A stretch of DNA of 64,000 nt from the NCBI GenBank assembly GCA_014529385.2, contig CM043968.1, positions 27,173,013-27,237,012 of the forward strand, written 5' to 3'. Of the stretch, positions 43,434 to 54,513 are shown piece after piece. The notes under the pieces are model-generated. The model was not told where the DNA came from and made no database searches. It saw only the letters and a list, made by a program, of their open reading frames with translations. The stretch is from Adiantum capillus-veneris. Its lineage: Eukaryota; Streptophyta; Polypodiopsida; Polypodiales; Pteridaceae. The translations under genes and the position numbers were made by a program. Within the stretch, counting starts at the first letter, position 1. Every line of letters starts with the position of its first letter.

Positions 43434-44745
43434 AAGGAACGAGAAAGAAGTGAGTCTTCTGCCACCTCGGCGGAGATGGCTCCACGAAGTCGGCGGGCTA
43501 AACGCTCTCCATCACCTCCAAAACGGAGAAGACCACGGCATACTTCTCCACACCATACTTCAAAGAGGGATGACAAAAAGCAAGAGAAGAAAAAGGCAAG
43601 AAAGAGGACACCCTCTTCTCCATCTTCTTCATCCTCTTCCTCTTATGAAAGTGATGGTGAAGACAAACAAGATCAAGGAAAGAAAAAGGCAATAAAGAGG
43701 TCACCCTCTTCTCCATCTTCCTCAAATTCTTCATCTTCTGAAGAAAGTGATGGTGCAACCTTTGAACCATCAAAAAGAAGAGGCCATAGGAAATACTATT
43801 CCGCGTGGAAGAGGTCGTCCAAGCTCAAGAAATTCAAAGAGGGAGGGAAGAGCATCTCTTTCCTTACCTATGATGGCACTTTTGGTGCTACGGACAAAGT
43901 CTTGGCCTTTATCCAACAATTTGATGCAACGTTCGGAGATGAGGGCTTTACGGAGTCCTCTAAGCTACACCATGTAGCTATGCACTTTCAAAAGTCCGCC
44001 AGACAATGGTGGTCTAGCCTACGGGCCAACGGTGAAGCTCCACGAACATGGAAAGCTTTAAGAGCTTCCATTATGAAGCAGCTTTTGGCCACCGATGCCA
44101 AAGACAAAGTACTCACCGAATGGCGAAGCTTGAAGCTCTCTCCCTATGAATCCATCCACAAATATGTAGACAAGTTTTGGAACCTACAACTCAAAGCCAT
44201 TGTCTTCAAAAAGTTGAAATTTGGAGAGCAAAAGCAGCAATTTTGTGCGGGCTTAACCGAAGAAATGGCGGAGTATGTCAACTCCCAAAGGCCACGCACC
44301 ATATCGGCGATAATACATCATACTATGGTGGCCTCTCGAATCAATTTCCAAACAGGGTCTAAGAGGAATTCTAAGCCCCCTGAAAACAAGGGTTCCAATG
44401 AGCCTAAGGGGAAGGAAAATGTTCAAAAGTCTCCTAAGGGCAACTCCAACAAAGCTAAAGATAAGGGAGCTTATAAAGGCAAAAATAAACTCTCTCCTGA
44501 AGAGCTTGAGCGTTATCGCAAGGATAACCGGTGTTTCAAGTGCGGCGAAAAAGGGCATGCATACCGCGCTTGTCCCCAAAAAAACAACCGCCATGATCCT
44601 CCTAGAGCTACCTTGGTCGAAATCCAAGAGGAGGAAACTCACCACAAAGGATCTCCTCTATGCCATGCTTGGGGAAAGGTAAGAGAACATGATGCTTTTA
44701 TTCTCTTTGACCCCGACTCTACTCATAATTTAATATCTAATAGAG
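43434..44745 (+). pseudogene. gag: Element B Gag C-terminal part and start of protease
   Basis: The frame resumes from 32677. An Arg/Ser/Lys-rich segment (43470-43800) has two similar acidic-serine runs. It is followed by a retrotrans_gag domain (about 43860-44330: FIQQFDATFGDE, ARQWWSSLR, YVDKFWNLQL) and a zinc knuckle at 44532-44573 (CFKCGEKGHAYRAC). The protease active site reads FILFDPDSTHNLIS where the family has D-S-G; both Ser and Gly are changed. A one-base frameshift near 44735 moves the protease into the next frame. The apparent start upstream at 43272 lies in the copia-2 LTR and is an artefact. Confidence 0.9.
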
Positions 44746-45819
44746 TTGGCCACCAAACTAGGCATACAAACCTACGAGATGGGAGATGTCCCACCCGCAG
44801 AATGTGCTTTCAAGGGGCAAGAAGCTTCAATCACTCCCTTAATCGGAAAATTGAGGCTCCATGTCCAAAGCTATGTGGACAAAGAGGACTTCTTTATCTC
44901 TCCTCTCAAGCATGAGGATGTAATCCTAGGGGCACCATGGTTTGATCGCATGGCTGCCAAAGTTAAATTCCCTGAAAGGAGAATCTACTTTAAGTTCAGG
45001 GAAAAAGATATGTATATAGATGCTAAGGAAATGAATAACACTATAACCATTGTACATACACAAGCTTTCAACAGTTCAATAAAGAGCTCTATTTCCGTGT
45101 ACATGTTTTTTGTTAAAGATTCTCAAAATGAATCTAATGTTTTAGCAAAAGAAAATATACACAATCAAAAGGAATTAGAGTTATCCAATTTTTTCAAGGG
45201 GTTTCAAGATGTCTTTATTGACGACATCCCTTGTGAGCTACCTCCTAAACGAGGCAATGATGACCATGCAATTGAACTTTTTCCAGGAAGCTCATCGCCT
45301 AACAAACCTCCTTATAGAGTTTCTCAAGCTCAACAAGAGGAGATTATGCGGCAAGTGCATGAGTTAGTTGAGAAGGGCATGGTTAGGCCTAGCTCATCTC
45401 CATTTTGTTCTCCTGTGCTACTAGTGCAAAAGAAAGACGGCACATATCGTATGTCTGTTGACTATAGAGCACTAAGTAGGATCACTATCAAAAATAGGTT
45501 TCCTGTTCCACGGGTAGAAGACCTAGTTGATAAGCTACAAGGCTCCACCTACTTCAGTAGGATTGACCTAAAAAGTGGCTATCATCAAATAAGGATAGTT
45601 GATCAAGACATTGTAAAGACCGCATTTCGCACTACGTTTGGTCTTTATGAATACATTGTCATGCCTTTTGGCTTGACCAATGCACCAGCCACATTCAACC
45701 ACTTGATGGAGAAGCTATTCAGGCCTCACCGAACGTTTACTGGAGTGTTCTTTGATGATATCATCATCTACACACAAGCGACATCTCCAGGTAATATTTC
45801 AAGTTCTAAGAGAGAATAA
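44746..45819 (+). pseudogene. Element B protease C-terminus and reverse transcriptase
   Basis: It starts with the rest of the protease (ELATKLGIQTYEM, EDVILGAPWFDRM). RT follows: VRPSSSPFCSPVLLVQKKDG, FSRIDLKSGYHQIRI (catalytic Asp), MPFGLTNAPATFNHLM and GVFFDDIIIY (the palm motif, with FFDD in place of YxDD, usual for this clade). It is open for 357 codons until a frameshift near 45790. Element RNA would be its template. Confidence 0.92.
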
Positions 45820-46646
45820 ACTTTATGTTAATCAAAAGAAAAGTGAATTTTTCTTACAAGAGATTCAGTAAAGTTAGGTCACATTATCTCTCAAGATGGC
45901 ATCCAAATGGATCCATCAAAGTTAGAGGTAATAAAAGGATGGCCTAAACCAAGGAATCTTCATGAGTTAAGAAGCTTTATAGGTATGTGTGCATACTATA
46001 GATGCTTCATAGAAAAGTTCTCACTAATAGCAGGACCATTACATGACCTAACAAAGAAAAACGTTAGGTACACATGGTCTGCCAAGGAGAACAATGCTTT
46101 CAAAAAGCTTAAAGAAAAGCTTATCTCTCAACTTGTGCTTACACTACCGGATCTCTCAAAGACATTTGAGGTCCAATGTGATGCTTGTGGTGATAGCCTT
46201 GGAGCTGTTTTGCTTCAAGAAGGGCACGCCATAGGCTATGAAAGTCAAAGGCTCAACCCTGTTGAACAAGCTCTAGACATTTATGAAAAGGAACTCCTTG
46301 TAGTTCTACATGCCTTAGACTCATGGAAGCACTATTTATTGGGGACTCTTTTCATTCTGCGCGAATGGATCACTAAAGTCTTAAGTACTTCATGACGCAA
46401 ACCAAGCTCTCCGACAAAGAAATGAGGTGGGAAAATTTTCTTTCACAATTTCATTTTCATATTGCTCACATTGCTGGCAAGTATAATCAAGTAGCCGATG
46501 CACTGTCAGGACGACTGAGAGTAAATGCGGTTTCCATAACAACTCACAATGATCTATCTTCTATGATAGATGAGTATGCTATTGATCCCGATTTTACAGA
46601 TGTGATTTCAGCCCTTGCACTAGGGAAAGAAAGAGGAACCTTTTAA
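45820..46646 (+). pseudogene. Element B RNase H
   Basis: The RT thumb (MDPSKLEVIKGWPKP, FIGMCAYYRCFI) leads to RNase H: FEVQCDACGDSLGAVLLQ (first Asp), IYEKELLVVLHALDSWKHYL (Glu), a frameshift around 46370, then HIAGKYNQVADALSGR (last Asp). Another frameshift lies at about 46640. Confidence 0.9.
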
Positions 46647-48006
46647 CTTACAAGATGGTTATCTTCTCTATGGCAATAGACTATGCGTTACTACCTCACT
46701 ACGTGAGAAAGTAATGTATGAATCTCATGATCCTCCTTATGCAGGACATAGAGGGATTCAGTCTACCCTAAAGAGCATTGAAACATATTTCTATTGGCCT
46801 ACCATGAAAGCAAACATACAAGAGTATGTTTCTAAATGTGTAGTATGCCAAAAGACGAAGTTTGATAGAGGGAAGCAACTTGGATTGCTTCAACCTTTGC
46901 CAATCCCTAATTCACCATGGGAGAGCATATCCATGGATTTTATATTTGGATTGCCTAAGTCTATCCATGGGAATACGGGAATATGGATGATAGTAGACAG
47001 GTTCGATAAACAAGCTCATTTTATACCTGTCAAAAAGACTATCAAAGCCCATCAAATGGCAACCCTCTTCATTTCACAAATCTTCAAGTACCATGGCTTG
47101 CCAATGTCCATAGTGCCAGATAGAGATCCTAGAATAACCAGTAATTTCTAGAAGGGTCTCTTTGAGAATTTAGGAACAAGGCTAAACTTCTCTTTGGCCT
47201 ATCACCCACAAACGGATGGCCAAAGTGAAATAGCTAACCTAACAATTGTCAATCTATTAAAATCCTATGTAACGGAAGTAGATCAAAGATCCCAATGGGA
47301 GAAGTACTTACCCTTAGTGGAGTATGCCTACAATAACACTGTACATACTTCCACGAGACAAGCACCTCTTGAGGTAATTGAGGGAAGATCAAAAAGTCCC
47401 TTGCTACTTAAGGTACACGGCAAGATCTTTGTTGCAGATGAGTATAGCCGAGACCTACAAGAATCTTTCCAAAAGATTAAGGATGCTATCTCTATCTCAC
47501 AACAAAGGCAAAAAGCTGTTGTTGACAAGCACAAAAGAGCCCAAGCCTTTAAAGAAAATGATTGGGTCTTACTCAAATTTCCCAAGGCTCGATCAAGGCA
47601 CACGACGGGCAAGAATCTTACAGGACACCAAAAGTACTATGCTAAGTTAGCAAAAAGGTACTATGGTCCCTTCCAGATTCTTAGGCCAATCAATGAGATG
47701 GCCTATCAACTCAAGTTGCCCAACCATTGGCTCAGACACAATGCTTTCCATGTGAGCCTACTAAAGCCTTACAAAGGAGAGCCACCTCAAGAACCAACTA
47801 TTGAAGACCCACCGAAGATCGAGGACCAAGAAGAGGTGCTGCATACCGAGTCCATTCTCCGACATGAAGACAAGCTACTAAGAGGTGGTAAGACTATCCG
47901 ACGATATTTTATTAAGTTTAAGAATTATCCTTTTGAAGATGCTAGATGGATGCAAAGCATACAATTAAAGGATAACCTAAACCTTTTCAATGCTTCCCAA
48001 GAGTAA
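46647..48006 (+). pseudogene. Element B integrase with C-terminal chromodomain
   Basis: The H2C2 module is GHRGIQSTLKSI...CVVCQKTK (about 46740-46860). The core has SMDFIFGLP (first Asp), PDRDPRITS (second Asp) and HPQTDGQSEIAN (Glu). A TAG at 47149 replaces the Trp that normally follows SNF. The C-terminal part shows GPFQILRPINEMAYQLKLP and HNAFHVSLLKPY. A chromodomain-like tail follows (about 47835-47960: ESILRHEDKLL, RRYFIKFKNYPFEDARWM). Chromodomains direct integration to particular chromatin marks in this clade. Confidence 0.92.
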
Positions 48007-48347
48007 GCAAACGTACAAATGTTAAAAATGCACAAAATTTTTGTCTTATAAGACTCTCTTTTTCTTTATTGTGCACAAAAATGAAGTAGTATGCATGCTT
48101 AGATCAAGTTTGCGGAGATGACGTCTCCCGAACACTAAGTAGAGCTTGTCACTCTACTATGGAAGATGATAGGACTAATGTGCAGACATGCTTGCGGCAG
48201 CCTCAGGCTCCCAAGCGCCAAATAAACTAGTCATCCATTGTGGAATGATGTTGTAGGGTAACATAGGGCTCCTCTACCCAATAGGAAAAAGGACTAATGA
48301 ATATGCTTTATCTTATCTACCCCATAGTCGAGGACGACTATGATTTC
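48007..48347 (+). other. Element B 3' untranslated region
   Basis: Non-coding, between the pol stop and the polypurine tract. It includes gtcgaggacgactatg just before the tract, a form often seen in chromoviruses. Confidence 0.6.
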
Positions 48348-48360
48348 AAGAGAAAGGTAA
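48348..48360 (+). promoter_or_regulatory. Element B polypurine tract
   Basis: aagagaaaggtaa directly before TGTCATAATA at 48361. It is weaker than a pure purine run but correctly placed. Confidence 0.7.
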
Positions 48361-48521
48361 TGTCATAATAATCAATATCTAATTCTCCTAAATGATTTCT
48401 CATGTTAAACTGATCATTTAATATGGAGAAGTGCCAGGGGAGAAAAAGCTAGAATATTGGTTAAGCTATCAGACCGCCACAGTAGGGATCCAAAGGAGGG
48501 AAAATGGGGATCCAAAGGGGC

Positions 48522-48550
<29 letters not shown>
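48522..48550. repeat. Run of 29 G
   Basis: An uninterrupted G homopolymer inside the LTR. It is prone to sequencing-length error and could form G-quadruplexes. Confidence 0.95.
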
Positions 48551-48552
<2 letters not shown>

Positions 48553-48750
48553 AAAGAGCAATGTGAAACAATGGGCTTAAAAGATGCTAAGGTTTAGCCC
48601 ATTAAGACTTCCAAAATGCTAAGGTTCCAAAATTCAAAGGTTGTGTCCAAAGGCCAAACACTAGAGAAATTGGATGCTTAGTGTGTGTCACAAAAAGTCT
48701 TTGTCAATCCCTACATAGGAGGGGGCGAGCCTTGCAAGTAGGGGATGAGA

Positions 48751-48753
<3 letters not shown>

Positions 48754-48801
<48 letters not shown>
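48754..48801. repeat. (AC)n microsatellite
   Basis: About 24 AC dinucleotides inside the LTR of element B. Confidence 0.97.
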
Positions 48802-49994
48802 GCTCCCTTTACACAAAGGGAATGAGGGACATATGTTAGCTACCTAGCCCAAATGCCCACAAGGTGTACCCAATTCCTATTGGATGGCCTTGGAGGTGGA
48901 CCAATGAGAATTAGGCTAGAGTAAATCTAGTTTAATTAATTTAAAAACACTTAATAAAAGAACCAGTAAGAATTAAGCTCTCTAGAAGACTATTGGACAG
49001 TCTCCCAAGGGGATCAATGAGCATTCAGCAGCCCAATGGCTTGCATGATTCCTATTGGCCAGGAGGCAAAGGGGTCCAATGAGAGTTTAGTTGAATTGAA
49101 TAATTACCTAAAGCTCTCACAAAAGGGGAAAGGGGAACACATGTCAAAAGGCTATCACTTATGCTACTTAATTACCATTGGCTAAGCCTAGGGAGGTCCA
49201 ATAGGATGCTAGCAAGAGCAAATAGCAAGAGGGGTCGACCAAGAGAGAGAGGGGGCTGATTTTTGCAAGGCGTTATCACACACACACTCACACAATCTCA
49301 TGTGTGAAGTAAAGAAGACTCTCTCTCCTTCTCAAGCTTTAATGGAAAGCTTATCACCTACTCCAAGCTTATGAGAAGGAAGGCCTACACCAACAACTCT
49401 TGGCTTTGTGATGCAAATCCAACCAAGAGCCAAGCTTCAATGCATGCTCATCTCCTCTACCATGCTAATCACTAAGCTAATCTATGCTAATATGAGTGAT
49501 TATGTGAGGAGATGTACATCTTTCACGTAAGAATACTCCTTCTTCCTCTCAATCTACTCTCATACCCCGCTAGCTCTCACCATCTTCGAAGGTGTGTGAG
49601 GTTTTGGGTTTGAGACCGTGAAAGAATTGATGTTGTGTTTGATAAGTGTTTTGCATAGTGCATGAAGTTTCCATCTTCATTGCACTAGCTAGTATTGAAG
49701 GAACACAAGAAATTGTATTGTAAAATGTCTCTCTTGATGGGAGAAACCATAATACAAAGCCTTTTGGAGGGGGGACCGGCTCTATACAAATCCGGTCCTC
49801 AACTATTGTCAATTACTTAATTTCTCTCTCTTTTGAAGTATTGTTCATGCTATCTAACTAGGTGTTATGCTTTCTGTTGCTCTCTCCACCCAAGCACTCT
49901 TGTTAATCTCATTAGGAATCTATTCTAATGAAATGCTCACTATGTTCATGCTATTTTCCGCTGCACACAAGTTACTAGGCCATTTAATGTTACA

Positions 49995-50369
49995 CTCTAA
50001 GATGATGTGGAACTTCTTACAGGGCCCAAAAGTAAGTCCAAAGTTCTCCTAATGTTGTATCTTCAGGAATTATGTCACCTCATCATCCCCATGCATGGAG
50101 ACATCCACCACCATTTGGCATGTCACATTTTCATAAAGGAGGGAGTTAAAGCTCTTAAAAATTTTGCTTGCTCTGTTAGGATAGCATCTTCTAATACCCT
50201 CTCTTGCTCTATCTCAATCTCCTTGCCTACTTTGATATCCTTGGCCTTTCTTGTGTCATACAGGTGTGTAACATCTTCAATGACAACCTTTGACTTCTTC
50301 TATTGCGTGGCAGGAGGAACATTCAAAATTTGGTAGGCCCTTAGGTCCTCCAGAACCATGTCAAAATTG
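49995..50369. other. Unannotated interval
   Basis: Flank of element B. It may include 3' sequence of the histone-like pseudogene on the minus strand, but I could not follow any coding sequence past about 50370. Confidence 0.35.
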
Positions 50370-50843
50370 TACTAAGCCTTGAAACAAGCACAAAGTTTTT
50401 GCTCATAAGTGCGACCCTATGAGAAAATGCAGCTGCAATGTAGCTATCATTCAAAAAGTCTATCAAGAAGTCCTCTCAGCAGCCTCCTAAAGACACATCA
50501 AGGCTTGAAATTTCCACATCACTAAAACAAATATTCTACTTCTCATCATGCTGATCAACCTCTATGATATCTCCTTGACAACTCTCCTAAAGTGCAACCG
50601 AGAAATAGGAAGGCAAGTTGACTTTTGTGCTTTCCTTATCTCCCATAGTGACTCCGCTTGATAGCTCGTTCTCTTTCTACCAGTGGGCCTGGCACAAGGC
50701 TTTGGAATTGGTTTCTCCTATTTGTCTTCATCCTTCTCTAATTCATTTGGCTTTGGAATTGGTTTCTCTTGTTTTTCCTCGTGTTTCTCTGATTCATCTG
50801 GCACCTTGTAGACCTTCCTTGCTGTTTATTTTGTTCTTGCCAT
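50370..50843 (-). pseudogene. CENH3: CENH3-like (centromeric histone H3) pseudogene, intronless
   Basis: From the ATG at 50843 the minus strand encodes MARTK, a stop, then TARK, the signature H3 N-terminus with Gln changed to TAA. A long non-H3 tail follows with EKPIPKP twice. The histone fold comes next: SLWEIRKAQKST (compare REIRKYQKST), RLHFRRVVKEI (alpha-1), MWKFQALMCL(stop)EAAE (alpha-2; Trp at this place is a CENH3 trait), a one-base frameshift, then EDFLIDFLNDSYIAAAF and SHRVALMSKNFVLVSRL (compare AKRVTLM-K-F-LARRL). The loop between alpha-1 and alpha-2 is longer than in canonical H3. The divergent tail, the Trp and the loop favour CENH3 over canonical H3. It has no introns, so it is probably a processed copy. 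Confidence 0.8.
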
Positions 50844-50895
50844 GTGAGCACAAAGCTTTTTAAAAAAGAGCTTAAAGAAACACTTTTTAGGGACA

Positions 50896-51310
50896 CTAGT
50901 ACTTGCAAAAGGTAGGATCGTGCGAATGAGGCTTAAACAAGGTGAAGAGGGGATGCTTTACAGTGACTAACCCTCCTTTATCGTGCCGTGGATGGCAAGT
51001 AGGAGAGCCCGAACGAAGCAAGGAGGGGAGGTTTAACAATCTCCAACCTTCATTGATCACAACGAGCAAACTTTTGACAAAGTAATTACGAAGCTCGGCA
51101 GCATTGATCTCTCTGAGATGATTCAGCAATCATCTCCTCCTCCTCACTCTTTTGGGCAAGAAGCTTGTGTTTCTCCTTGTCTACAGTCTTGCTTTTAGCA
51201 GGAAGAACAGCGAGTAAAATTTTGACGAAGTAATTAGGAAGCTCGTCGGCACCATTGATCTCTCTGAGATGATTCAGCAATTGTCTCCTCCTCCTCACTC
51301 TTTTGGGAAA
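50896..51310. repeat. Tandem duplicated segment of unknown origin
   Basis: A ~85-bp segment (ttttgac(a/g)aagtaatta...ctcctcctcactcttttggg) occurs at 51072-51156 and 51220-51308. On the minus strand both copies read like protein (LLNHLREIN, NYFVK), so this may be a broken exon. I recognise no family. It lies upstream of the CENH3-like pseudogene on the same strand. Confidence 0.6.
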
Positions 51311-52510
51311 TGAACTCTGTTGATGCTTTGTCAGAAGAAACGATGTTGGCTTCTTGCTCTCAAATGCACATGGAAATGAATCCTGACCATTGGATAGTCA
51401 CTTTTGGACTTTACCACCGCTATGCGAACGTGGTTCAACAAATAACACTATGCATTGGACAATGTGCATTGTTTTCCCATGCCATATGTGCACTCCACTT
51501 CCCTAGTCTTTCAACTAATGCTGCTACAACTCCACTACCAATAGCACTAGCCCATGTAGACTGGGCATCCGTGCTGCACCACACCCTGTAGAATCAGATC
51601 TTGCAGTATGCTTAATGCTTAATCAAATCTAAAATATAGTGTATGCTTGCGTGGGTCCATAGGAGTTTATACAGCGTCCGCAAGAGCTAATGTTTGTGTT
51701 GATTGAAAAAGCATCGACCGCAATGTAACAAAGGTTTCGACCAGTAATTATTATTTTAATATAGGCGGTGCAAAAAAAAGCTTTGAAGATGCACCGACAA
51801 AGAGGGCCAGCACTCCCCGATGGGCTATCAACCATCACGGCTTAGAGGTCCACACCTGCCATCCCCAGGGCGTGAGGCCTTATTGGACAAAATTGGCTTA
51901 AGTCACCACACGACCTGAATTGCAAAGACGAGAGGTCCTTAATCGAACACCCGGGGAGGTCACCTAATAAAAATGTAACCTATCACGTGAGTTCAACAGA
52001 AGGGTATTTAAAGTTCTTGAAACTTACAGAAATATATATACAGAAGGGCATTATTTTTTCAACTTTGCAAAAAACTTACATATTTTAATAGAAAAGGGTA
52101 TATTATATTTCTAAAAAGATTCACAGATAAGGGGTTTTACAAAGATGTCTTGAACGCATGGGATATGGTAGTTTTACACATAGTGAACCCCCTGAGATCG
52201 AACACAAACAGGAGATAGAAGAGAACATGATGTTTGCTGCTGATTCTTCCCAAACACGCCGCATCTCGTCCACATACGGCAAGTTGGCATGCTGATGTGG
52301 CAACATCTACTGCTCAATCACATAAGGAGTCTGGGCCACGCTCTTGCTCGTCAAGTCAGCCCTCTTCACCATCACCCTTACGCCCCTCGTCGCCATCACC
52401 ATTAAGCTCCTGTCGTGTTCACCTTAAGCTTCTATCAAGGAAAAAAGCTGAAAAAAGGGGGTTGGAGTCCCCCCATCATCCGCGCACGCACAAACAATGG
52501 GGGGGCTCCA

Positions 52511-52512
<2 letters not shown>
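51311..52512. other. Unannotated interval
   Basis: I see no gene or clear repeat apart from the edge of a hairpin-like G/C-rich unit at about 52455-52520 (ggagtccccccatcatccgcg...gggggctcc), which resembles the units at 53.2 kb. Confidence 0.4.
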
Positions 52513-52543
<31 letters not shown>

Positions 52544-52554
52544 TTTTTTTTTTT
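52513..52554. repeat. C31 run followed by T11
   Basis: A homopolymer C run passes straight into a T run. The proline-rich ORF across it is an artefact. Length is likely uncertain in the assembly. Confidence 0.95.
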
Positions 52555-52924
<370 letters not shown>

Positions 52925-53189
52925 CACCAATGAGCGACACCTCGCATGCCTACCTCACTGCAGCTTGCTCAATAAAAAAATTGCATGAAAGGACCGCCCT
53001 CAAGCACACCACATTTGGCATACATGTCGACCCACGCAGTGAACACGGGGAGATGCTTATCCCTTTAAAATATTATCCATGAAACATGGTCGGACAAGGG
53101 TTGCATACCATGGGGCAAGAGCCACGCGTAGCATCACCAATACTGCCACTTAATTGATGCACAAGAACAACAAAGAGAACTCGTAGCGA

Positions 53190-53335
53190 AAAAAGCATGA
53201 AAAAAAAGGGGAGGGACTAGAGCCCTCCCATCATCCACACGCGCGCAGATGATGGGGGGGCTCCAACAAAGGGGAGGGACTAGAGCCCTCCCATCATCCA
53301 CGCGCGCACGAATGATGAGCCCCTCCCCCTTTTTT
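53190..53335. repeat. Tandem G/C-rich hairpin units
   Basis: Two units start ggggagggactagagccctc (53206 and about 53271). Each continues ccatcatccacg(c)gcgc and then an inverted atgatg...ggctcc/gagcccctcccc. Each unit could fold on itself. A related unit lies at about 52455-52520. They may be a tiny MITE family. Confidence 0.7.
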
Positions 53336-53365
53336 TCGCTTAGCATGGTTTGAGTGCATTGATGC

Positions 53366-54290
53366 TTGATGCATATTTTATGCAACCTCTTTAGAGACAA
53401 ATATGCTCAACTTGCCCTTAAGTCATCCCGACAGCGAGCGCTACAAGGAGACATAACATGTTGGTATGGGCATATGACATCATGGTTTCAATCACATGGC
53501 TTCAGCATGGATAGACTACCTCCATTTCAGTACTCCTTGCATGCACCCTCCCTATCTCTCTCACGGACAGAGATCACTATTGTATGTCGAGATTTGATTC
53601 AACTAGATACTAGGATCATATGGATACAGTCGATACAAGAGTTGGACACGATAATGGCTTTCTTTAGAGAGCATCTTCTCCAACTAATAGAGGATGGATA
53701 TATGATCAGACCGGCCTATATGGACTCTCATTTATCCTATGGGATACAATATGCTATTGGTCAAATGCACACATCGTTGCATCAGCTAGAGATTGAGATT
53801 GGTAGATTTAGGAGAGTACCAGTAGAGGCCAGTATATGCCAGTTGTGTCATATAGTGCTAAAGACAACGTCATGAGATATCAAGATTATAGATTTCTCGG
53901 GTTTTTTTTGCTAGAGCTGTACAGACACAAGGAGAGTCTCTTGAGGAGATCGAGTAGTGGGATACATTCATGGAGGGGGATCAATAACTTCTTTAGAGCA
54001 AGGACTTAGCAGCCAAATGAGCAGACTTCAGAGCCCACTTATACAAGAGGTATATTAGTTTATACACCCATTGAACCAGGGAGAGCTAGACGCCCAAGGT
54101 CTACGAGGACGACCACGACATTGATGGAGGCTCCATCATAGGACCAGAATATTCTAGCACGACATGGGAGAGGCCCAATATGACTATTTACAGAGGCTGA
54201 CATTGACAAAGCTCTTCAATGATCGATGCAATACTTTTTTGGACAAGGCCCGATGCCAGGTATTCTCAAGCAGCATTGGATGATGATGAT
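53366..54290 (+). pseudogene. Unrecognised ORF of 169 codons with degenerate continuation
   Basis: The open frame 53366-53875 (MMHILCNLFRDKYAQLALK…) is followed, after a stop, by more protein-like sequence (TRGILVYTPIEPGRARRP near 54050) with further stops. There is no known motif. It may be part of a transposon or a decayed gene. Confidence 0.3.
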
Positions 54291-54424
54291 AATAATTTTG
54301 GTCTTTCACTTCATTTTTATTTTTGTACCAAGAGATTGGATTAGATCCACTAAGATTGTATCAATTTTTCCTCAAAGGTCATTTTGGCCTTTTGAAGATG
54401 TTTAATATGAGATTTCATTTCATT

Positions 54425-54427
<3 letters not shown>

Positions 54428-54510
<83 letters not shown>
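54428..54510. repeat. (CT)n microsatellite at the edge of the PPR pseudogene
   Basis: About 41 CT units. On the minus strand it directly follows PPR coding sequence, which is lost beyond it. Confidence 0.98.

Positions 54511-54513
<3 letters not shown>

Larger units (their letters stand above)
31915..49994 (+). mobile_element. Ty3/gypsy chromovirus B, 5'-truncated, with copia-2 nested inside
   Basis: The order is primer site, leader, gag (32330-32677, resuming 43434), protease, RT, RNase H, integrase, chromodomain, polypurine tract (48348) and 3' LTR (48361-49994). RT before integrase and the chromodomain place it among plant chromoviruses. The 5' LTR is reduced to about 50 bp. copia-2 occupies 32678-43428, flanked by CACCG. 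The leader 31927-32329 has no clear ORF. Confidence 0.9.
48361..49994 (+). mobile_element. Element B 3' LTR
   Basis: This 1,634-bp LTR runs from TGTCATAATAATC to ...TTTAATGTTACA. The end matches the LTR remnant before the primer site at 31915. It contains a G29 run (48522-48550), a (CA)n tract (48754-48801) and several nearly repeated statements of 'ccaatgagaattag/agggg' (48890-49210). No 5' partner remains to date it. Confidence 0.85.

Noticed and set aside
50370-50843. Canonical histone H3 rather than CENH3
   Set aside because: The tail after TARK is unlike H3, loop 1 is longer and Trp occurs in the alpha-2 region. H3-like identity is sure; the centromeric assignment is likely but not certain.
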